Below, one piece after another: positions 1 through 10,079 of a stretch of 64,000 nt of DNA (its first letter is position 1; every line of letters begins with the position of its first letter). The stretch lies in contig JAFQGG010000007.1 in assembly GCA_017415505.1 (NCBI GenBank), positions 21,633 to 85,632 of the forward strand, in the 5' to 3' direction. Made by a program: the position numbers and the translations under genes. The notes under the pieces are model-generated. The model made no database searches, was not told where the DNA came from, and saw nothing but the letters and a program-made list of their open reading frames with translations. The DNA comes from Clostridia bacterium (GTDB lineage Bacteria > Bacillota > Clostridia > Christensenellales > Borkfalkiaceae).

Positions 1-63
1 GAACTTTCCAAAGATAGGCAAATCGTGTATTTTACCTGTCACGAAAGTCGGGCTATCTTATAA
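1..63 (+). CDS. C-terminal end of an ATPase-like protein (partial)
   Basis: The first 20 codons read in frame to a TAA at 61-63. They encode a tail containing DRQIVYFTCHES. A stretch 'Q-hydrophobic-FTCH' near the C-terminus is typical of the D-loop/H-loop end of SMC/RecN/YhaN-like ABC ATPases, where the histidine senses ATP. That family match is inference from about 20 residues only. The rest of the gene lies outside the window. It is followed after 39 bp by the oxidoreductase gene on the same strand. Confidence 0.5.
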   Translation, partial: ELSKDRQIVYFTCHESRAIL

Positions 64-102
64 AGGTAGCGGGCAGGTACGCGTTTACGGGGGGTACTCG
101 GT

Positions 103-996
103 ATGAAAAATATAGGAATCGTAGGGCTTGGAACGATATCCAAGTATTATAAGAAGGGATTGGAAGAGAGTAAGCGGTTTCGCTTGTGCGCCGTTTGCGA
201 CCTTTCCAAGGACGTGCCCGCGCGGAAGGTGTACGAGGCGTATCCTTTTTATACGGATATTTTGCAAATGCTAAAAAGCGAAAGTCTTGATTTCGTCGTG
301 GTTGCCACGCCTCCCGCGACGCATTTCGAGGTGGCGAAAACGGCGATTTTGCAAGGCGTGGGCGTGATTTTGGAAAAGCCCGCCGTGCCGAATATGCAAG
401 CGTACGAAACGCTCGTCGCGCTCGCAAAAGAGCGGGGCGTGCCGTTGCGGGTAATGTTTCATTGGCAATACGCCGTCGAGGTGGAATATATCCGTCGTAA
501 CTTCGATTGGAAAAAGCTTACGGAGATAAAAGTGGAAATTCGGGATAATTACGCCGAAAGCGGTGTAATTCGAAAGGAAAAGCGCGCTCTTGACGGAGCG
601 TGGTTGGATAGCGGTGTAAACGCGTTGAGTATGCTCGCCCGTTGGTTGCCCATGCAAAGCGTGCGTTTGGTAAGCGCGTCGTGTGAAAAATGCCCCGAGA
701 GCGGTTTACCTAAGCAAAGCGAAGTGAATCTCACGGCAGACGGCGTGCGCGTGCAAATTACCGTCGATTGGCGGGAAAGTTCGGACGAGAAGTTCTCTAA
801 ACTCGTTTACGAGGGCAAAGAGGTGTTCGTCGATCATAAGCGCGAGCGGGTAAAAACGGACGGCGAAACGGTGGAATGTGCGCAAATGCCACGCTTGGAG
901 AGCCATTATTATAATTATTTTACGCAATACGACGGGGAGGAAGCGGGAAGCGAGCGTATCCATAAGATATTGTTCGACGCAAACGAACTTTTATGA
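103..996 (+). CDS. Gfo/Idh/MocA-family NAD(P)-dependent oxidoreductase
   Basis: The 297-residue protein opens with a Rossmann dinucleotide-binding motif (IGIVGLGTISKYY). It has the family's EKP signature (LEKPAVPN, about residues 89-96), where Lys is the usual catalytic or NAD-contacting residue, and the later stretch WLDSGVNALSML that forms the C-terminal substrate domain. Members oxidise or epimerise sugars, inositols or related polyols; the substrate cannot be told from sequence. It is shorter than many members (330-370 aa), mainly at the C-terminus. A GGGGG-rich Shine-Dalgarno lies about 8 bp before the ATG. Its stop codon overlaps the ATG of the following ORF, suggesting coupled translation. 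Confidence 0.85.
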   Translation: MKNIGIVGLGTISKYYKKGLEESKRFRLCAVCDLSKDVPARKVYEAYPFYTDILQMLKSESLDFVVVATPPATHFEVAKTAILQGVGVILEKPAVPNMQAYETLVALAKERGVPLRVMFHWQYAVEVEYIRRNFDWKKLTEIKVEIRDNYAESGVIRKEKRALDGAWLDSGVNALSMLARWLPMQSVRLVSASCEKCPESGLPKQSEVNLTADGVRVQITVDWRESSDEKFSKLVYEGKEVFVDHKRERVKTDGETVECAQMPRLESHYYNYFTQYDGEEAGSERIHKILFDANELL

Positions 997-1274
997 GAAA
1001 ATTCAAGAAATTGATGATAAAAATTTATTTGTTTTTGGTGTCGGAGCATATCGGGAAATACGTGCTCAGTATTTTGCTGTGCGTTCCGCTGTTGGCGCTG
1101 TTTGGAATGTTTAGTTCCGATTTCATTCCCGAACTTTTGAGTATTGGGCTCGGCTTCCTTTTTAGTAATTTGCTGTTGAGTATGCTCCATATGTTGCTCG
1201 GGAATTTCGTTCAACTACGACGTGCCCAACACGCAAAACGAGTTGATTTTGCTCGTGGACGCTTCGTACAGTAA
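993..1274 (+). CDS. Membrane-anchor ORF, probably the displaced N-terminus of the following VWA protein
   Basis: The ORF encodes two strongly hydrophobic segments (about residues 24-41 and 47-69) after a Lys-rich start, then about 20 polar residues that read through the start of the next gene in another frame. VWA membrane proteins of the BatA/YfbK sort normally begin with two N-terminal transmembrane helices followed directly by the VWA domain. The downstream VWA gene lacks such helices. The simplest reading is one gene with a frameshift or small deletion near 1195-1212. A separate small membrane protein is the alternative. Confidence 0.45.
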   Translation: MRKFKKLMIKIYLFLVSEHIGKYVLSILLCVPLLALFGMFSSDFIPELLSIGLGFLFSNLLLSMLHMLLGNFVQLRRAQHAKRVDFARGRFVQ

Positions 1275-3777
1275 CCGCGAAGAAGAAGATAGGAAAAACG
1301 AATTCGTGCAGGACGTAATCGCTGAAAACGGCGAGGACTGCAAAGTGGGCGTCGTAAAGTTCGGTTACGACCAACTCTACGCCGTACCGCTCACGCATAA
1401 CACGACGAACGCGTACCGTCAATATTTGGAATCGGATTCCCCCGATACCTCCGCGACGGATATCGCGAGCGCGTTGCATTACGCAAGGGGCTTGTTTAGC
1501 AATCCCGAATCGGCGAAAATCGTTTTGATTACGGACGGTATCGAAACGGACGGCGACGCGGCTACGGCGATCAAATCGATTGCGGCGGACGGCGTAAAGG
1601 TGGATACCGTGTATTTCCCCAATCCCGAAATCGGGAACGAGGTGGAAATCGTCGGCATTACCACGCCCGATTATAACGTAACGAAAGATACCCCGTTCAC
1701 CATGGTTTTGACGATGCAAAGCTCCTATCGCGGAACGGGCGTGTTGAAAATGTTCGACAACGACGAAGAAATCTTGGCGGGCAACCTCATGTTCAGGGAA
1801 GATATTACCGAACTTGAAGTGGGTTGCACCTTTACCAACAGCGGTATGCACGTGCTCCGTTTTGAGATCGCCCCGGATAACGCCGAGGACGACAAGACGA
1901 ATAACGCCTACTGTACGTATATCAACGTCAAAGAATTTAATAAGGTTTTGATTTTGGAGAGAAACGACGGGGAATCGGAAGCGTTGCGCGAACTTATTAT
2001 GGAAGAGTACGACGTTTCCGTGGCGAATATCACCGATCCCGAGGTCGCACCTAAATCGGTGGAAGAGCTTCGCTCGTACGACCAAGTCATTCTCGTGAAC
2101 GTTGCGTACGCGGATATGCCCGACGGCTTTGAACAAATGCTGTATAGCTACGTGCACGATTTCGGCGGCGGTATGCTCACCGTCGGCGGGAACAAGTACG
2201 ACGAGAGCGGTAACGTAGTGACCGACTCGTACTTGGGCGATATCGTTTCCAACGCGTACAACAAAGAAGACCTTGCAAAGAGTAAGTATTATAAAGAAAT
2301 GTTGCCCGTACAGGCAATCGACTACTCGCCTCCTCTTGGCGTAATGTTCATTATCGACCGTTCGGGAAGTATGTTCAACGGCACGATGGGTACGGCGGGC
2401 ACGAAATTTGAAGTAGCGCAAACGAGCGTTCGTTCCGCGCTTCGGAAATTGAACGCGCGCGATTGGGCGGGTATCATGACCTTGGAAGATACGTACAGCG
2501 AAGAAATCGAAATGATGCCGTTGACGGAAATCGAGCGTATCGACGCGGTCGTGCAAAACATACCCACGGAAGAGCCGGGCGGTACGATTTATACGGGTGC
2601 GATCCAACGCGCAGGCGCGGCTTTGAGCGCGCTTACGACGGTGAAAAAACGCCATATCATTATCATTACCGACGGTGAGCCGGGCGACTCCTTCGAGTTG
2701 TACGGCGCGGCAATCGACCACTGCTATAAAAAATTGAATATTACCGTATCCATTGCAACGATCGACGCGACGACGACTTCGGCGAAGACAATGAAACAGG
2801 CGGTTGAGCTTGGGGGCGGTAGATACTACAATTCGAGCGGTGAACAGTTCGGCGAAGATATCAAGGAAGAATTGACGCTTCCCGCAATCAAATCGTATAA
2901 CCCCGAACCTTTCAAGCCGTACGCGAAAGACCGTTCTCCCGTTACGCAGGGAATCGTCATGGACGACGTGCCCGAGCTTGGCGGTTTCTACGGTACGAAA
3001 GAGCGCACGGGCGCGACGGTGGCGTTGATGGGCGAATTCGTGCCTATCTACGCGCATTGGAACTTCGGTAAAGGTACGGTCGGCAGTTTCATGTGCGATT
3101 TGCGCGGGTCTTGGGCGAATGAAAAGTCTTGGTCTACGGAGTTCATGGCGAGCGAAGCGGGCGAATCGTTGATTCGCAACATGATCAACGCCAACTTCCC
3201 CGTGGAAGATATTCGCTACAACGAGATTCAAGTCGTTTTGGACGAACAAAACTATACGAACAACATGAGCGTGTTCACGGAGCTTGGCGAGGGCGAGAGA
3301 ATCGAAGTAACGGTGACGAGCCCGTCCGCAGACGGCGCGGAAAACACGGTGCAAACGCTCAAACCCACCGCGACGGAAGGGTTCACCCGTTTGACATTCT
3401 CCGTAACGCAACCGGGCTTGCATACCATCGTCGTGCAAAAGAAGGACGCGGAAGGTAACGTACTCGCAGAGTACACGACCTATAAAACCTTCTCGTATTC
3501 GAAGGAATACGACGTGTTCGTGGACGTGGAAGCGTGCGCGCTGTTCGTGCAAGAACTTGCCAAAAACGGCAGAGGATCGGTAATCGATCGCAATCAAGCT
3601 TGGACGGTGTACGACGACTTCGATCCGTACCTGCATAGGACTTACGATCCCCGTTTACCGTTCTTGATCGTGGCAATCGTGCTCTTCTTGATCGACGTAG
3701 CGGTTCGTAAATTCAAGTTTAAGTGGTTGCACGAAATCTTTCGCGACCGCAAAGCAAAGAAAGCTATGAAAAGCTGA
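1222..3777 (+). CDS. Large von Willebrand factor A domain membrane protein
   Basis: As annotated it starts at a GTG with no obvious Shine-Dalgarno; the true N-terminus is probably in the overlapping ORF at 993. The 851 residues show a first VWA-like domain (LLVDASYS, about residues 9-150; TDGIETDG), an Ig-like linker, a GATase1-like Rossmann segment (SYDQVILVNVAYAD..GGGMLTVGG, about 285-330), and a second VWA domain with a good MIDAS motif DRSGSM and ITDGEPGD (about 375-550). A C-terminal transmembrane helix (PFLIVAIVLFLIDVAV) and a basic cytoplasmic tail follow. VWA domains bind ligands through a metal. A cell-envelope assembly or stress role is likely, but the exact function is unknown. Confidence 0.7.
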   Translation: MPNTQNELILLVDASYSNREEEDRKNEFVQDVIAENGEDCKVGVVKFGYDQLYAVPLTHNTTNAYRQYLESDSPDTSATDIASALHYARGLFSNPESAKIVLITDGIETDGDAATAIKSIAADGVKVDTVYFPNPEIGNEVEIVGITTPDYNVTKDTPFTMVLTMQSSYRGTGVLKMFDNDEEILAGNLMFREDITELEVGCTFTNSGMHVLRFEIAPDNAEDDKTNNAYCTYINVKEFNKVLILERNDGESEALRELIMEEYDVSVANITDPEVAPKSVEELRSYDQVILVNVAYADMPDGFEQMLYSYVHDFGGGMLTVGGNKYDESGNVVTDSYLGDIVSNAYNKEDLAKSKYYKEMLPVQAIDYSPPLGVMFIIDRSGSMFNGTMGTAGTKFEVAQTSVRSALRKLNARDWAGIMTLEDTYSEEIEMMPLTEIERIDAVVQNIPTEEPGGTIYTGAIQRAGAALSALTTVKKRHIIIITDGEPGDSFELYGAAIDHCYKKLNITVSIATIDATTTSAKTMKQAVELGGGRYYNSSGEQFGEDIKEELTLPAIKSYNPEPFKPYAKDRSPVTQGIVMDDVPELGGFYGTKERTGATVALMGEFVPIYAHWNFGKGTVGSFMCDLRGSWANEKSWSTEFMASEAGESLIRNMINANFPVEDIRYNEIQVVLDEQNYTNNMSVFTELGEGERIEVTVTSPSADGAENTVQTLKPTATEGFTRLTFSVTQPGLHTIVVQKKDAEGNVLAEYTTYKTFSYSKEYDVFVDVEACALFVQELAKNGRGSVIDRNQAWTVYDDFDPYLHRTYDPRLPFLIVAIVLFLIDVAVRKFKFKWLHEIFRDRKAKKAMKS

Positions 3778-3864
3778 TAGCATACGCCCACCCGTTTCCG
3801 CGTGCGCGGAGAACGGGTAGGTGTGGCGGTATTGCTATTTTTTCGAAATTCCAAGGAGGATTTT

Positions 3865-6780
3865 ATGAAAAAACTTTGGAGCTTGCTTTTGATGGCAGGC
3901 TTGACGATAATATGTCTTTTGTCTATGGTTGCGTGCGGGAAACCCGAACTTGCGCAACCGCGTCGGCTCACGCTTTATCAAACCTCGCTGACGCTCAAAT
4001 GGACGAAGATTGACTACGCCCGTACCTATACGGTGAGTTATACCGACCTCGAAACGGAAGAAACGCTCGAAGTTACGGTAAAGCCCAACAGCTACGATTT
4101 GAGTAGATTGCAACCGGGCGAATACTCCATTAAGGTAAGAGCGCACGGCGACGAGGATAAATACAAGCCGTCCGATTGGTCGAAGGAGTTCCTTTTCACG
4201 AGGGAAGCGGAATCGGGCTTGACGTATAAACTTATCAACAGTAGCACCGAATACGAAGTGACGGGCATGGGTACTGCGTCCGAAAACGTGGTGGTGGAGT
4301 CTTGGTATAGAGGAAAGCCCGTTACGAGCATTGCAAAGAACGCGTTTTCCATGAACGGACGCATCAAGAGTATTAAGCTCGGCGAAAATATCAAATCGAT
4401 CGGCGATCGCGCGTTTTACGGTTGCGGAGAATTGACTTCCGTAGGTTTTGATTGCGAAGAAAAGAAAATTTCCTTGACGAGTATCGGACAGCGCGCATTC
4501 CAAAGCTGTTCGAAATTGAGCTCGTTCACCGTTCCCAAAACGGTAACGGAAATTTCCGATTACACCTTCTCGTATTGTTCGTCGTTGACGGATATTACCT
4601 TTGCAGGTAACGTGACGAAAATCGGGAACTACGCGTTCTCCGACTGTAAAAAGCTTCCCGCAATCACCGTTCCCGATACCGTGGAATCGGTGGGCAACTA
4701 CGCGTTCTCCGGCTGTACGGAATTGAAAGACGTCGTATTGGGCGATAAGGTGGCAACGCTCGGCGATTACGCCTTCTACCGTTGCTACGCGTTGGAAAAC
4801 GTCGATTTGGGCGCGAGCTTGAAAAGTATCGGGATTTCCGCGTTTGCCGAATGTTATAAAGCGGTAGAAAACGAGGAAAAACAAGTAGTTTCAGAGAGCG
4901 GTTTGAAAAAGATCGTAATTCCCGACAGCGTGGAAACGATCGCGTACGCGGCGTTCTACGGCTGTAAGCTGTTGGAGGATGTGACGCTCGGCGACGGATT
5001 GGTTACGCTCGGCTACATGACCCCCGACGATCCGAAAGTGAAAACGAACGCGGTGTTCGCGGATACGGCGCTTTGGGAAAACGCCGACGATATCGTGTAC
5101 GCGGGGAATTGGGCAGTCGGTTGCAAAAACAGCGAAATCGAATATATCGAGTTGAAATCGAATACGGCAGGTATCGCGGCGAAAGCGTTTATGGGCTGTA
5201 CCAAGGTGTACGATATAGAGATTCCCGCGCAGGTGAAATATATTGGTGCGCACGCGTTTAGAGAATGTACGGGCTTGATGGCGCTTACGCTCGGCGACGA
5301 GGTTCGCGTATTGGAAAATTACGCGTTTTACGGTTGTGAATTGCTCGAAACGGTAGCGTTTGGGAACAAATTGCAAACGATTGGTTCGTACGCGTTTAGA
5401 GACTGTAAGGTTTTGGGCGCGGAAGGTCAGCTTGAATTGCCCGAGAGTCTTACGCGGATCGGGACTTACGCCTTCCACGGTACGACGCTTTTCGCTTCGT
5501 CTTCGGGGATCGTTTACGTGGGTACGGATCATCAATGGATCGTCGGCACCAACGGCACGGTACAGGAAGCGATTATCAAAAGCGACGGTACGGTCGTAGG
5601 GATTGCCGATTACGCGTTCTATAAAACGGGTTTGATCTCCGTTAAAATGCCCGATTCCGTGAAATATCTTGGACGCGCGGCGTTTATGGAATGTGCGTAT
5701 TTGGGACATCCCGAATACGATGGCGTAACGCTCTCCAAATCGTTGAAAGCCATTGAAGAGTTTACCTTCTATAAATGTTCGTTTTTGACGAGCGTTTCTA
5801 TTCCGTCGGGTGTAGGCTATATTGGGACGTCCGCGTTTAATCAATGTGCGTCGCTTGAAAACTTAGCGCTTCCCAGCAGTGTGAAATCGATTGGGGAATT
5901 CGCGTTCAATAAATGTAGCGCTTTGAAAACCGTTTCCATTGGCGACGGCGTAAAGACGATCGGCAAAAAGGCGTTCAACGATTGCGCAAGCTTGACGCGC
6001 GTGCTCATGGGCAAGAGCGTAGAGAGTATCGGCGATTACGCATTCTATAAGGACGGCGCGCTCACCGAACTCGTAATCGGTGAAAACGTGAAAACGATCG
6101 GTACTTACGCGTTCTCCGATTGTAGCGGACTCGTGGATTTAGTGATTCCCAACAAAGTGGAAACGATTGGCAAATTCGCGTTTAGAAACTGTACGAATTT
6201 GAAAACGGTCAAACTCGGTAACGGCTTGCAAACGGTGGGCGAATCGGCGTTCTTCGCTTGCGAGAAGTTGAAATCGGTGATTATTCCCGCGAGCGTGAAG
6301 ACCATTCAAAAATACGCGTTTAGAAAGTGCTTTGACTTGCAAAGCGTGACCGTATTGAATCCAAATACGGAAATTCTCAACCACGCGTTCTACGGCTGTG
6401 ACGAAGCAACCTTGTATTTGACCGCGGAAAAAGCGGGCGAAACTTGGGGACCCCGTTGGAATTCTTCCTACCGTCCCATCGTTTGGTCTTGTACGCTTTC
6501 GGCGGACGGAACGTACGTGCAATCGTTCGTAAGAACGGCAACCGCTATTGAAAACGAAGTGGCAATCGGCGGAATTTCCGCGCCTCGGAGAATCGGTTAT
6601 ACCTTCCGCGGTTGGGCACTTTCGGAAAACGGTGAAATCGCCTACACGGCGGAAAACGTATACACCGCGCCCGAGGGCACTACGCTGTATTCCCTTTGGG
6701 ACGAGGGTGAACCCGTAGAACCGGAAGAAGTACCCGAAGAGGGCGGTGAAGAAGGTTCGGGGGAAACCGAGAACGAATAA
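3865..6780 (+). CDS. BspA-type leucine-rich-repeat surface lipoprotein
   Basis: The start is set by AAGGAGG 7 bp before the ATG at 3865. A lipoprotein signal (MKKLWSLL..LSMVACG) puts the lipidated Cys near residue 22. Next comes a fibronectin III-like segment (about 25-110), then about 25 LRR_5/BspA repeats of the type 'V.sIG..AF..C..L..V.ip' (about 150-870). An InlB-like B-repeat/flg_new module (GYTFRGWALSENG) and an acidic Glu/Gly tail end the protein. Such proteins are exported, lipid-anchored and often adhesive or protein-binding in gut anaerobes and parasites. A 34-bp gap to the next lipoprotein suggests one transcript. Confidence 0.88.
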   Translation: MKKLWSLLLMAGLTIICLLSMVACGKPELAQPRRLTLYQTSLTLKWTKIDYARTYTVSYTDLETEETLEVTVKPNSYDLSRLQPGEYSIKVRAHGDEDKYKPSDWSKEFLFTREAESGLTYKLINSSTEYEVTGMGTASENVVVESWYRGKPVTSIAKNAFSMNGRIKSIKLGENIKSIGDRAFYGCGELTSVGFDCEEKKISLTSIGQRAFQSCSKLSSFTVPKTVTEISDYTFSYCSSLTDITFAGNVTKIGNYAFSDCKKLPAITVPDTVESVGNYAFSGCTELKDVVLGDKVATLGDYAFYRCYALENVDLGASLKSIGISAFAECYKAVENEEKQVVSESGLKKIVIPDSVETIAYAAFYGCKLLEDVTLGDGLVTLGYMTPDDPKVKTNAVFADTALWENADDIVYAGNWAVGCKNSEIEYIELKSNTAGIAAKAFMGCTKVYDIEIPAQVKYIGAHAFRECTGLMALTLGDEVRVLENYAFYGCELLETVAFGNKLQTIGSYAFRDCKVLGAEGQLELPESLTRIGTYAFHGTTLFASSSGIVYVGTDHQWIVGTNGTVQEAIIKSDGTVVGIADYAFYKTGLISVKMPDSVKYLGRAAFMECAYLGHPEYDGVTLSKSLKAIEEFTFYKCSFLTSVSIPSGVGYIGTSAFNQCASLENLALPSSVKSIGEFAFNKCSALKTVSIGDGVKTIGKKAFNDCASLTRVLMGKSVESIGDYAFYKDGALTELVIGENVKTIGTYAFSDCSGLVDLVIPNKVETIGKFAFRNCTNLKTVKLGNGLQTVGESAFFACEKLKSVIIPASVKTIQKYAFRKCFDLQSVTVLNPNTEILNHAFYGCDEATLYLTAEKAGETWGPRWNSSYRPIVWSCTLSADGTYVQSFVRTATAIENEVAIGGISAPRRIGYTFRGWALSENGEIAYTAENVYTAPEGTTLYSLWDEGEPVEPEEVPEEGGEEGSGETENE

Positions 6781-6813
6781 AACAAGCAAATAATAAAGCA
6801 GAGGCATAAAAAA

Positions 6814-9800
6814 ATGAAAGGATTTTTCAAAAAGACAATTCTACTCTTTGCGATGATCGGAACGGTATCCTTTTTTGCGGCGTGCGGTGCGAAAGTCACC
6901 GATATTTCCATGAACGAAGAAAGCCTGTCGCAAACGGTATACGTACAAGGACAGGAACTTTCGTTGGACGGCGTTACCTTTACGGCGAACACGAAAAAAG
7001 GTCCGACGGAAGTATCTCTTACCGATCCCGAAGTGCTCGTGTCCGGGTACGATAGTAATAAACTCGGCGAACAGACGATCACGGTTACTTATCAAGAACA
7101 AATCACCTCTTTCAAAATCACGGTCGTGCCCAGAATGACGGTGAAGAACTTGAAAACGAGCTATTTCGTGGGCGAACCCCTCGATTTGACGGTAGGTGAA
7201 GTGAAGATTGTGAAAGACGACGGTAGTTCGTTTACCGTACCCGTAAGTAGCGATAAGCTCACGGTAACGGGATTTGATTCCACTACGCCGAAAACGCCTT
7301 TGACGCTTGCGCTCCGTTATAAGGACAGCGCGAAAGGCGAGGATTATACGGGTGCCGTGGACGTCAATATCCACGCCGTAGACAAGGTTGCGACCGCTTC
7401 CAAAAAGCCGAACAAATATAAATACGGCAGTCACGAAACGAAGCTCGATTTCACGGGCGCGTATTTGAAATTGAAAAACGCGGGCGGTACTTATACGAAA
7501 GATATTCCGCTTACCGAGGATATCGCGGAAGGCTTTAACCCGCAACTCGCTACCAAGGAAAATACGGAAGACAATCCTTTGATTCAAAAAATAACCGTAT
7601 CGTACGCGGGCGAAGTATATCTCGAATTTGATATTCAAGTAGTATATAGCGACGTTTCCTATATCAAGGAATTGGCGGAGGAACTTGCCGATTACGATTG
7701 GTACGGCGAAAAAGTGCCTACGCTCACGGACGCGGAAAAGGACGCTGCCGTGGACGCTATGCAACGCTTCTTGAACCTCAAATCCAAGGATAAAGCGTAT
7801 ATTACGGCGGACGAAGAGGAAATTCTCGCGCGCCCCGCGGCGTATTTCGGTACGGAGAAATGGATCGAAGCTGCAAAGACGTTTAGCGATACCTTTAACG
7901 CGGTAGGCGGTCAATTCGCGCTTTACGGAAAGAGCTACGAAAAAACGAAAGCCGACTTCGCGCGTTTGGAAGAAGAGGACGAACCGTTTATCGTTTTGGG
8001 CGAAATGCTCATGGAACTCAAAGAAGAGTACGGCGATCTTAGCTTGCCCAGCGCAGTTTTCGCGGAAGGCGTAGAGGAAGAAAAACGCACGGTAGAATCG
8101 TTGCTTTCGATCGTTTACGACCCTGCGGAATTGGACGACATCAAAGACATGGTGGCTTGGATGTTCGAGGTTTACGAAACGCTGAAAGACGTTCCTAAGA
8201 CTTGGAACAACGCAACGCTCAACGAGTACGGCGCGGATATTCAACTCCTCGTGGCGAAATTGGGCGGTAGCGAATACCAAGGCGGAAATTATAGATCTAT
8301 CTATAAAATCATTACCTCTTGGCGTAGCGATTTCTTCGATATTATTTACACCTACTACTACAACCGTATCATTGACGAAAACGACAAGACGGTGAACATT
8401 TCCAGCTTGGATAACATGAAGAACATTTATCTTCCCGGCGATTTGGAAGAATTGTTCGTCACCGTTTCCCAAGCCGTCAACCAAGTCGTTTTGATGACCA
8501 ACGGTAAGGCGATCGACTCCACCTCGTTCGTGATTTACTTCGAGAAGGCTTGGGAACAGGCGATTGCCATTGATAGCGGTGATAACGAGATGTGCAAATA
8601 TCTCTTCGGAAACTTGAAGTTCGACGGTATCTTGAACCAACCCGCGAGTATCGTACAAATTTTGTACGTGCTCCGCACGACGAACTACGGGTACTATCAA
8701 CACATGAGCGGTATGGTAACCAACGAAGCGTTCTCCACGCTTTGGGAAAGCTACCTTGAAATCTTCAATAAGTTGAACGAAGTGGAAAATTATATCAACT
8801 CTACGGAGTTTGCAACCGCGGTAACGGACCTTTTCAACGCGTTCGTGGATATGCACCCCTCCGAACAGTACGCGTTTATCGTTTCGATCAACGTATTCTA
8901 CGAAAATGAAAAGAACTTCCCCGAAGTTTCGCTCATTCTCGACCCCGAGCAAAAATTGGCGTATAATAACTTCGCGGGCTTGTTGCACACCTATTATAGA
9001 AACGTGTTGAAAGCGACGGGCGCGGAAGAAGTGTTCGAAGACCTCTTGGCGGCGATTGAATACTACGCAAACGGCTATATGAAAGCGGACGCGTTCACTT
9101 CCTTCGTTTCCGCGATGGAAACGGTGAAAACGGGTTACACCGCCCTTGCGGATAAGACCGCGTTCGATAGCTTGCTTGGCAACACCTACAACAAATATCT
9201 CGCGCTTTACGATGAAGTAAAGAACAACCAAAAATACACCCACGAGCTTGAAGGCGCGGTGCTTGATAACTTCAACGCGCTCGTGAAAGTGCTTGGCGAC
9301 GCGAGCAAAACTTTGGAAACTTTCGATTCGGAAAAGTATCCGTTCCCCGAGTTCATTAAATTCTTCACGGTAGCGGAAAAGGCTTCGCTTTTGGAATCGA
9401 CGCTCCTTGCCGACGAAAAGGGCGCGGAAGCGTATTATAAGTCGGAAGTTACGCTCAACGGCAAGACGACCACCTTGGAGTTTGCTATGTATCAAACGCG
9501 CAAGCTCTTTGAAAAGTATTTGACGGGCTTACAGCTTTCGGGCGGTATCTACGTATTGCTTGACGTGTACGAAAGTAGCGGTATGCGCGCGTTCGTCGTG
9601 GAAGCGTACGATATCGTTTGGTTTGATTCCGAAGCGGAACTTACCGAAACGGTAAAAGCGGAAATTCTCGACGTAATGACGAAATACCGTGCGTTGAGCG
9701 CGCAAGCGAAGTCGCTGTTCATGTCGTTGGATAATAAAGCGAACGCGTATTACGAAGGCTTGCAGGCGTTCTTCGAGAAGGCTTTGGACGCGGAATCGGC

Positions 9801-10032
9801 TACGACGGCTTCCCTTTTGATTGAAGTGGAAAAGGCGCATTTCAACTATGAATTAGATCCCGACGGAAAGAACGAAGTGGATAAAGCGTACAGCGAAATT
9901 TTCTGCGAGGCGTTTGAAAAGCTGAAAACGCACTACGAAGCGTTAGAGGATAAGACGAGCTTCGACGCATTGCTTTCGACGGCGTACGCCTATTACTTGG
10001 AAGCTTACGCGGAATTGACGACGGAAGCGTAA
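6814..10032 (+). CDS. Very large lipoprotein with N-terminal Ig-like domains and helical body
   Basis: 1072 residues. The N-terminal signal peptide ends in a lipobox (VSFFAACG, Cys near residue 24). About residues 28-300 hold three Ig-like (bacterial group 4/DUF5011-like) domains, recognised by repeated LGEQTITVTY-type strands. From about 300 to the end the sequence is Glu/Lys/Tyr-rich and predicted largely helical, with a recurring motif 'Y..L.DKT.FD.LL..TY..YL..Y.E' near residues 780-800 and 1040-1065. I do not recognise the helical part. Lipid anchorage and the neighbouring BspA protein point to a surface-display locus. A strong stem-loop terminator follows. Confidence 0.7.
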   Translation: MKGFFKKTILLFAMIGTVSFFAACGAKVTDISMNEESLSQTVYVQGQELSLDGVTFTANTKKGPTEVSLTDPEVLVSGYDSNKLGEQTITVTYQEQITSFKITVVPRMTVKNLKTSYFVGEPLDLTVGEVKIVKDDGSSFTVPVSSDKLTVTGFDSTTPKTPLTLALRYKDSAKGEDYTGAVDVNIHAVDKVATASKKPNKYKYGSHETKLDFTGAYLKLKNAGGTYTKDIPLTEDIAEGFNPQLATKENTEDNPLIQKITVSYAGEVYLEFDIQVVYSDVSYIKELAEELADYDWYGEKVPTLTDAEKDAAVDAMQRFLNLKSKDKAYITADEEEILARPAAYFGTEKWIEAAKTFSDTFNAVGGQFALYGKSYEKTKADFARLEEEDEPFIVLGEMLMELKEEYGDLSLPSAVFAEGVEEEKRTVESLLSIVYDPAELDDIKDMVAWMFEVYETLKDVPKTWNNATLNEYGADIQLLVAKLGGSEYQGGNYRSIYKIITSWRSDFFDIIYTYYYNRIIDENDKTVNISSLDNMKNIYLPGDLEELFVTVSQAVNQVVLMTNGKAIDSTSFVIYFEKAWEQAIAIDSGDNEMCKYLFGNLKFDGILNQPASIVQILYVLRTTNYGYYQHMSGMVTNEAFSTLWESYLEIFNKLNEVENYINSTEFATAVTDLFNAFVDMHPSEQYAFIVSINVFYENEKNFPEVSLILDPEQKLAYNNFAGLLHTYYRNVLKATGAEEVFEDLLAAIEYYANGYMKADAFTSFVSAMETVKTGYTALADKTAFDSLLGNTYNKYLALYDEVKNNQKYTHELEGAVLDNFNALVKVLGDASKTLETFDSEKYPFPEFIKFFTVAEKASLLESTLLADEKGAEAYYKSEVTLNGKTTTLEFAMYQTRKLFEKYLTGLQLSGGIYVLLDVYESSGMRAFVVEAYDIVWFDSEAELTETVKAEILDVMTKYRALSAQAKSLFMSLDNKANAYYEGLQAFFEKALDAESATTASLLIEVEKAHFNYELDPDGKNEVDKAYSEIFCEAFEKLKTHYEALEDKTSFDALLSTAYAYYLEAYAELTTEA

Positions 10033-10047
10033 CGCAAACGAAAAATA

Positions 10048-10079
10048 AAAACACCGACGAGGAAAATCGTCGGTGTTTT
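10048..10079. terminator. Bidirectional rho-independent terminator
   Basis: A 13-bp perfect stem (AAAACACCGACGA, 10048-10060, with its complement at 10067-10079) encloses a 6-nt loop, with A- and T-tracts on both sides. It sits between the convergent lipoprotein and phosphopantetheinyl transferase genes and can serve both. Confidence 0.9.

Noticed and set aside
1162-3636. Very long open frame (824 codons) antisense to the VWA gene
   Set aside because: Arg/His/Phe-rich composition with no domain; a shadow frame of a GC-biased gene.
6841-9495. 884-codon antisense frame in the large lipoprotein gene
   Set aside because: Same shadow character; the plus strand has signal peptide, ribosome site and terminator.
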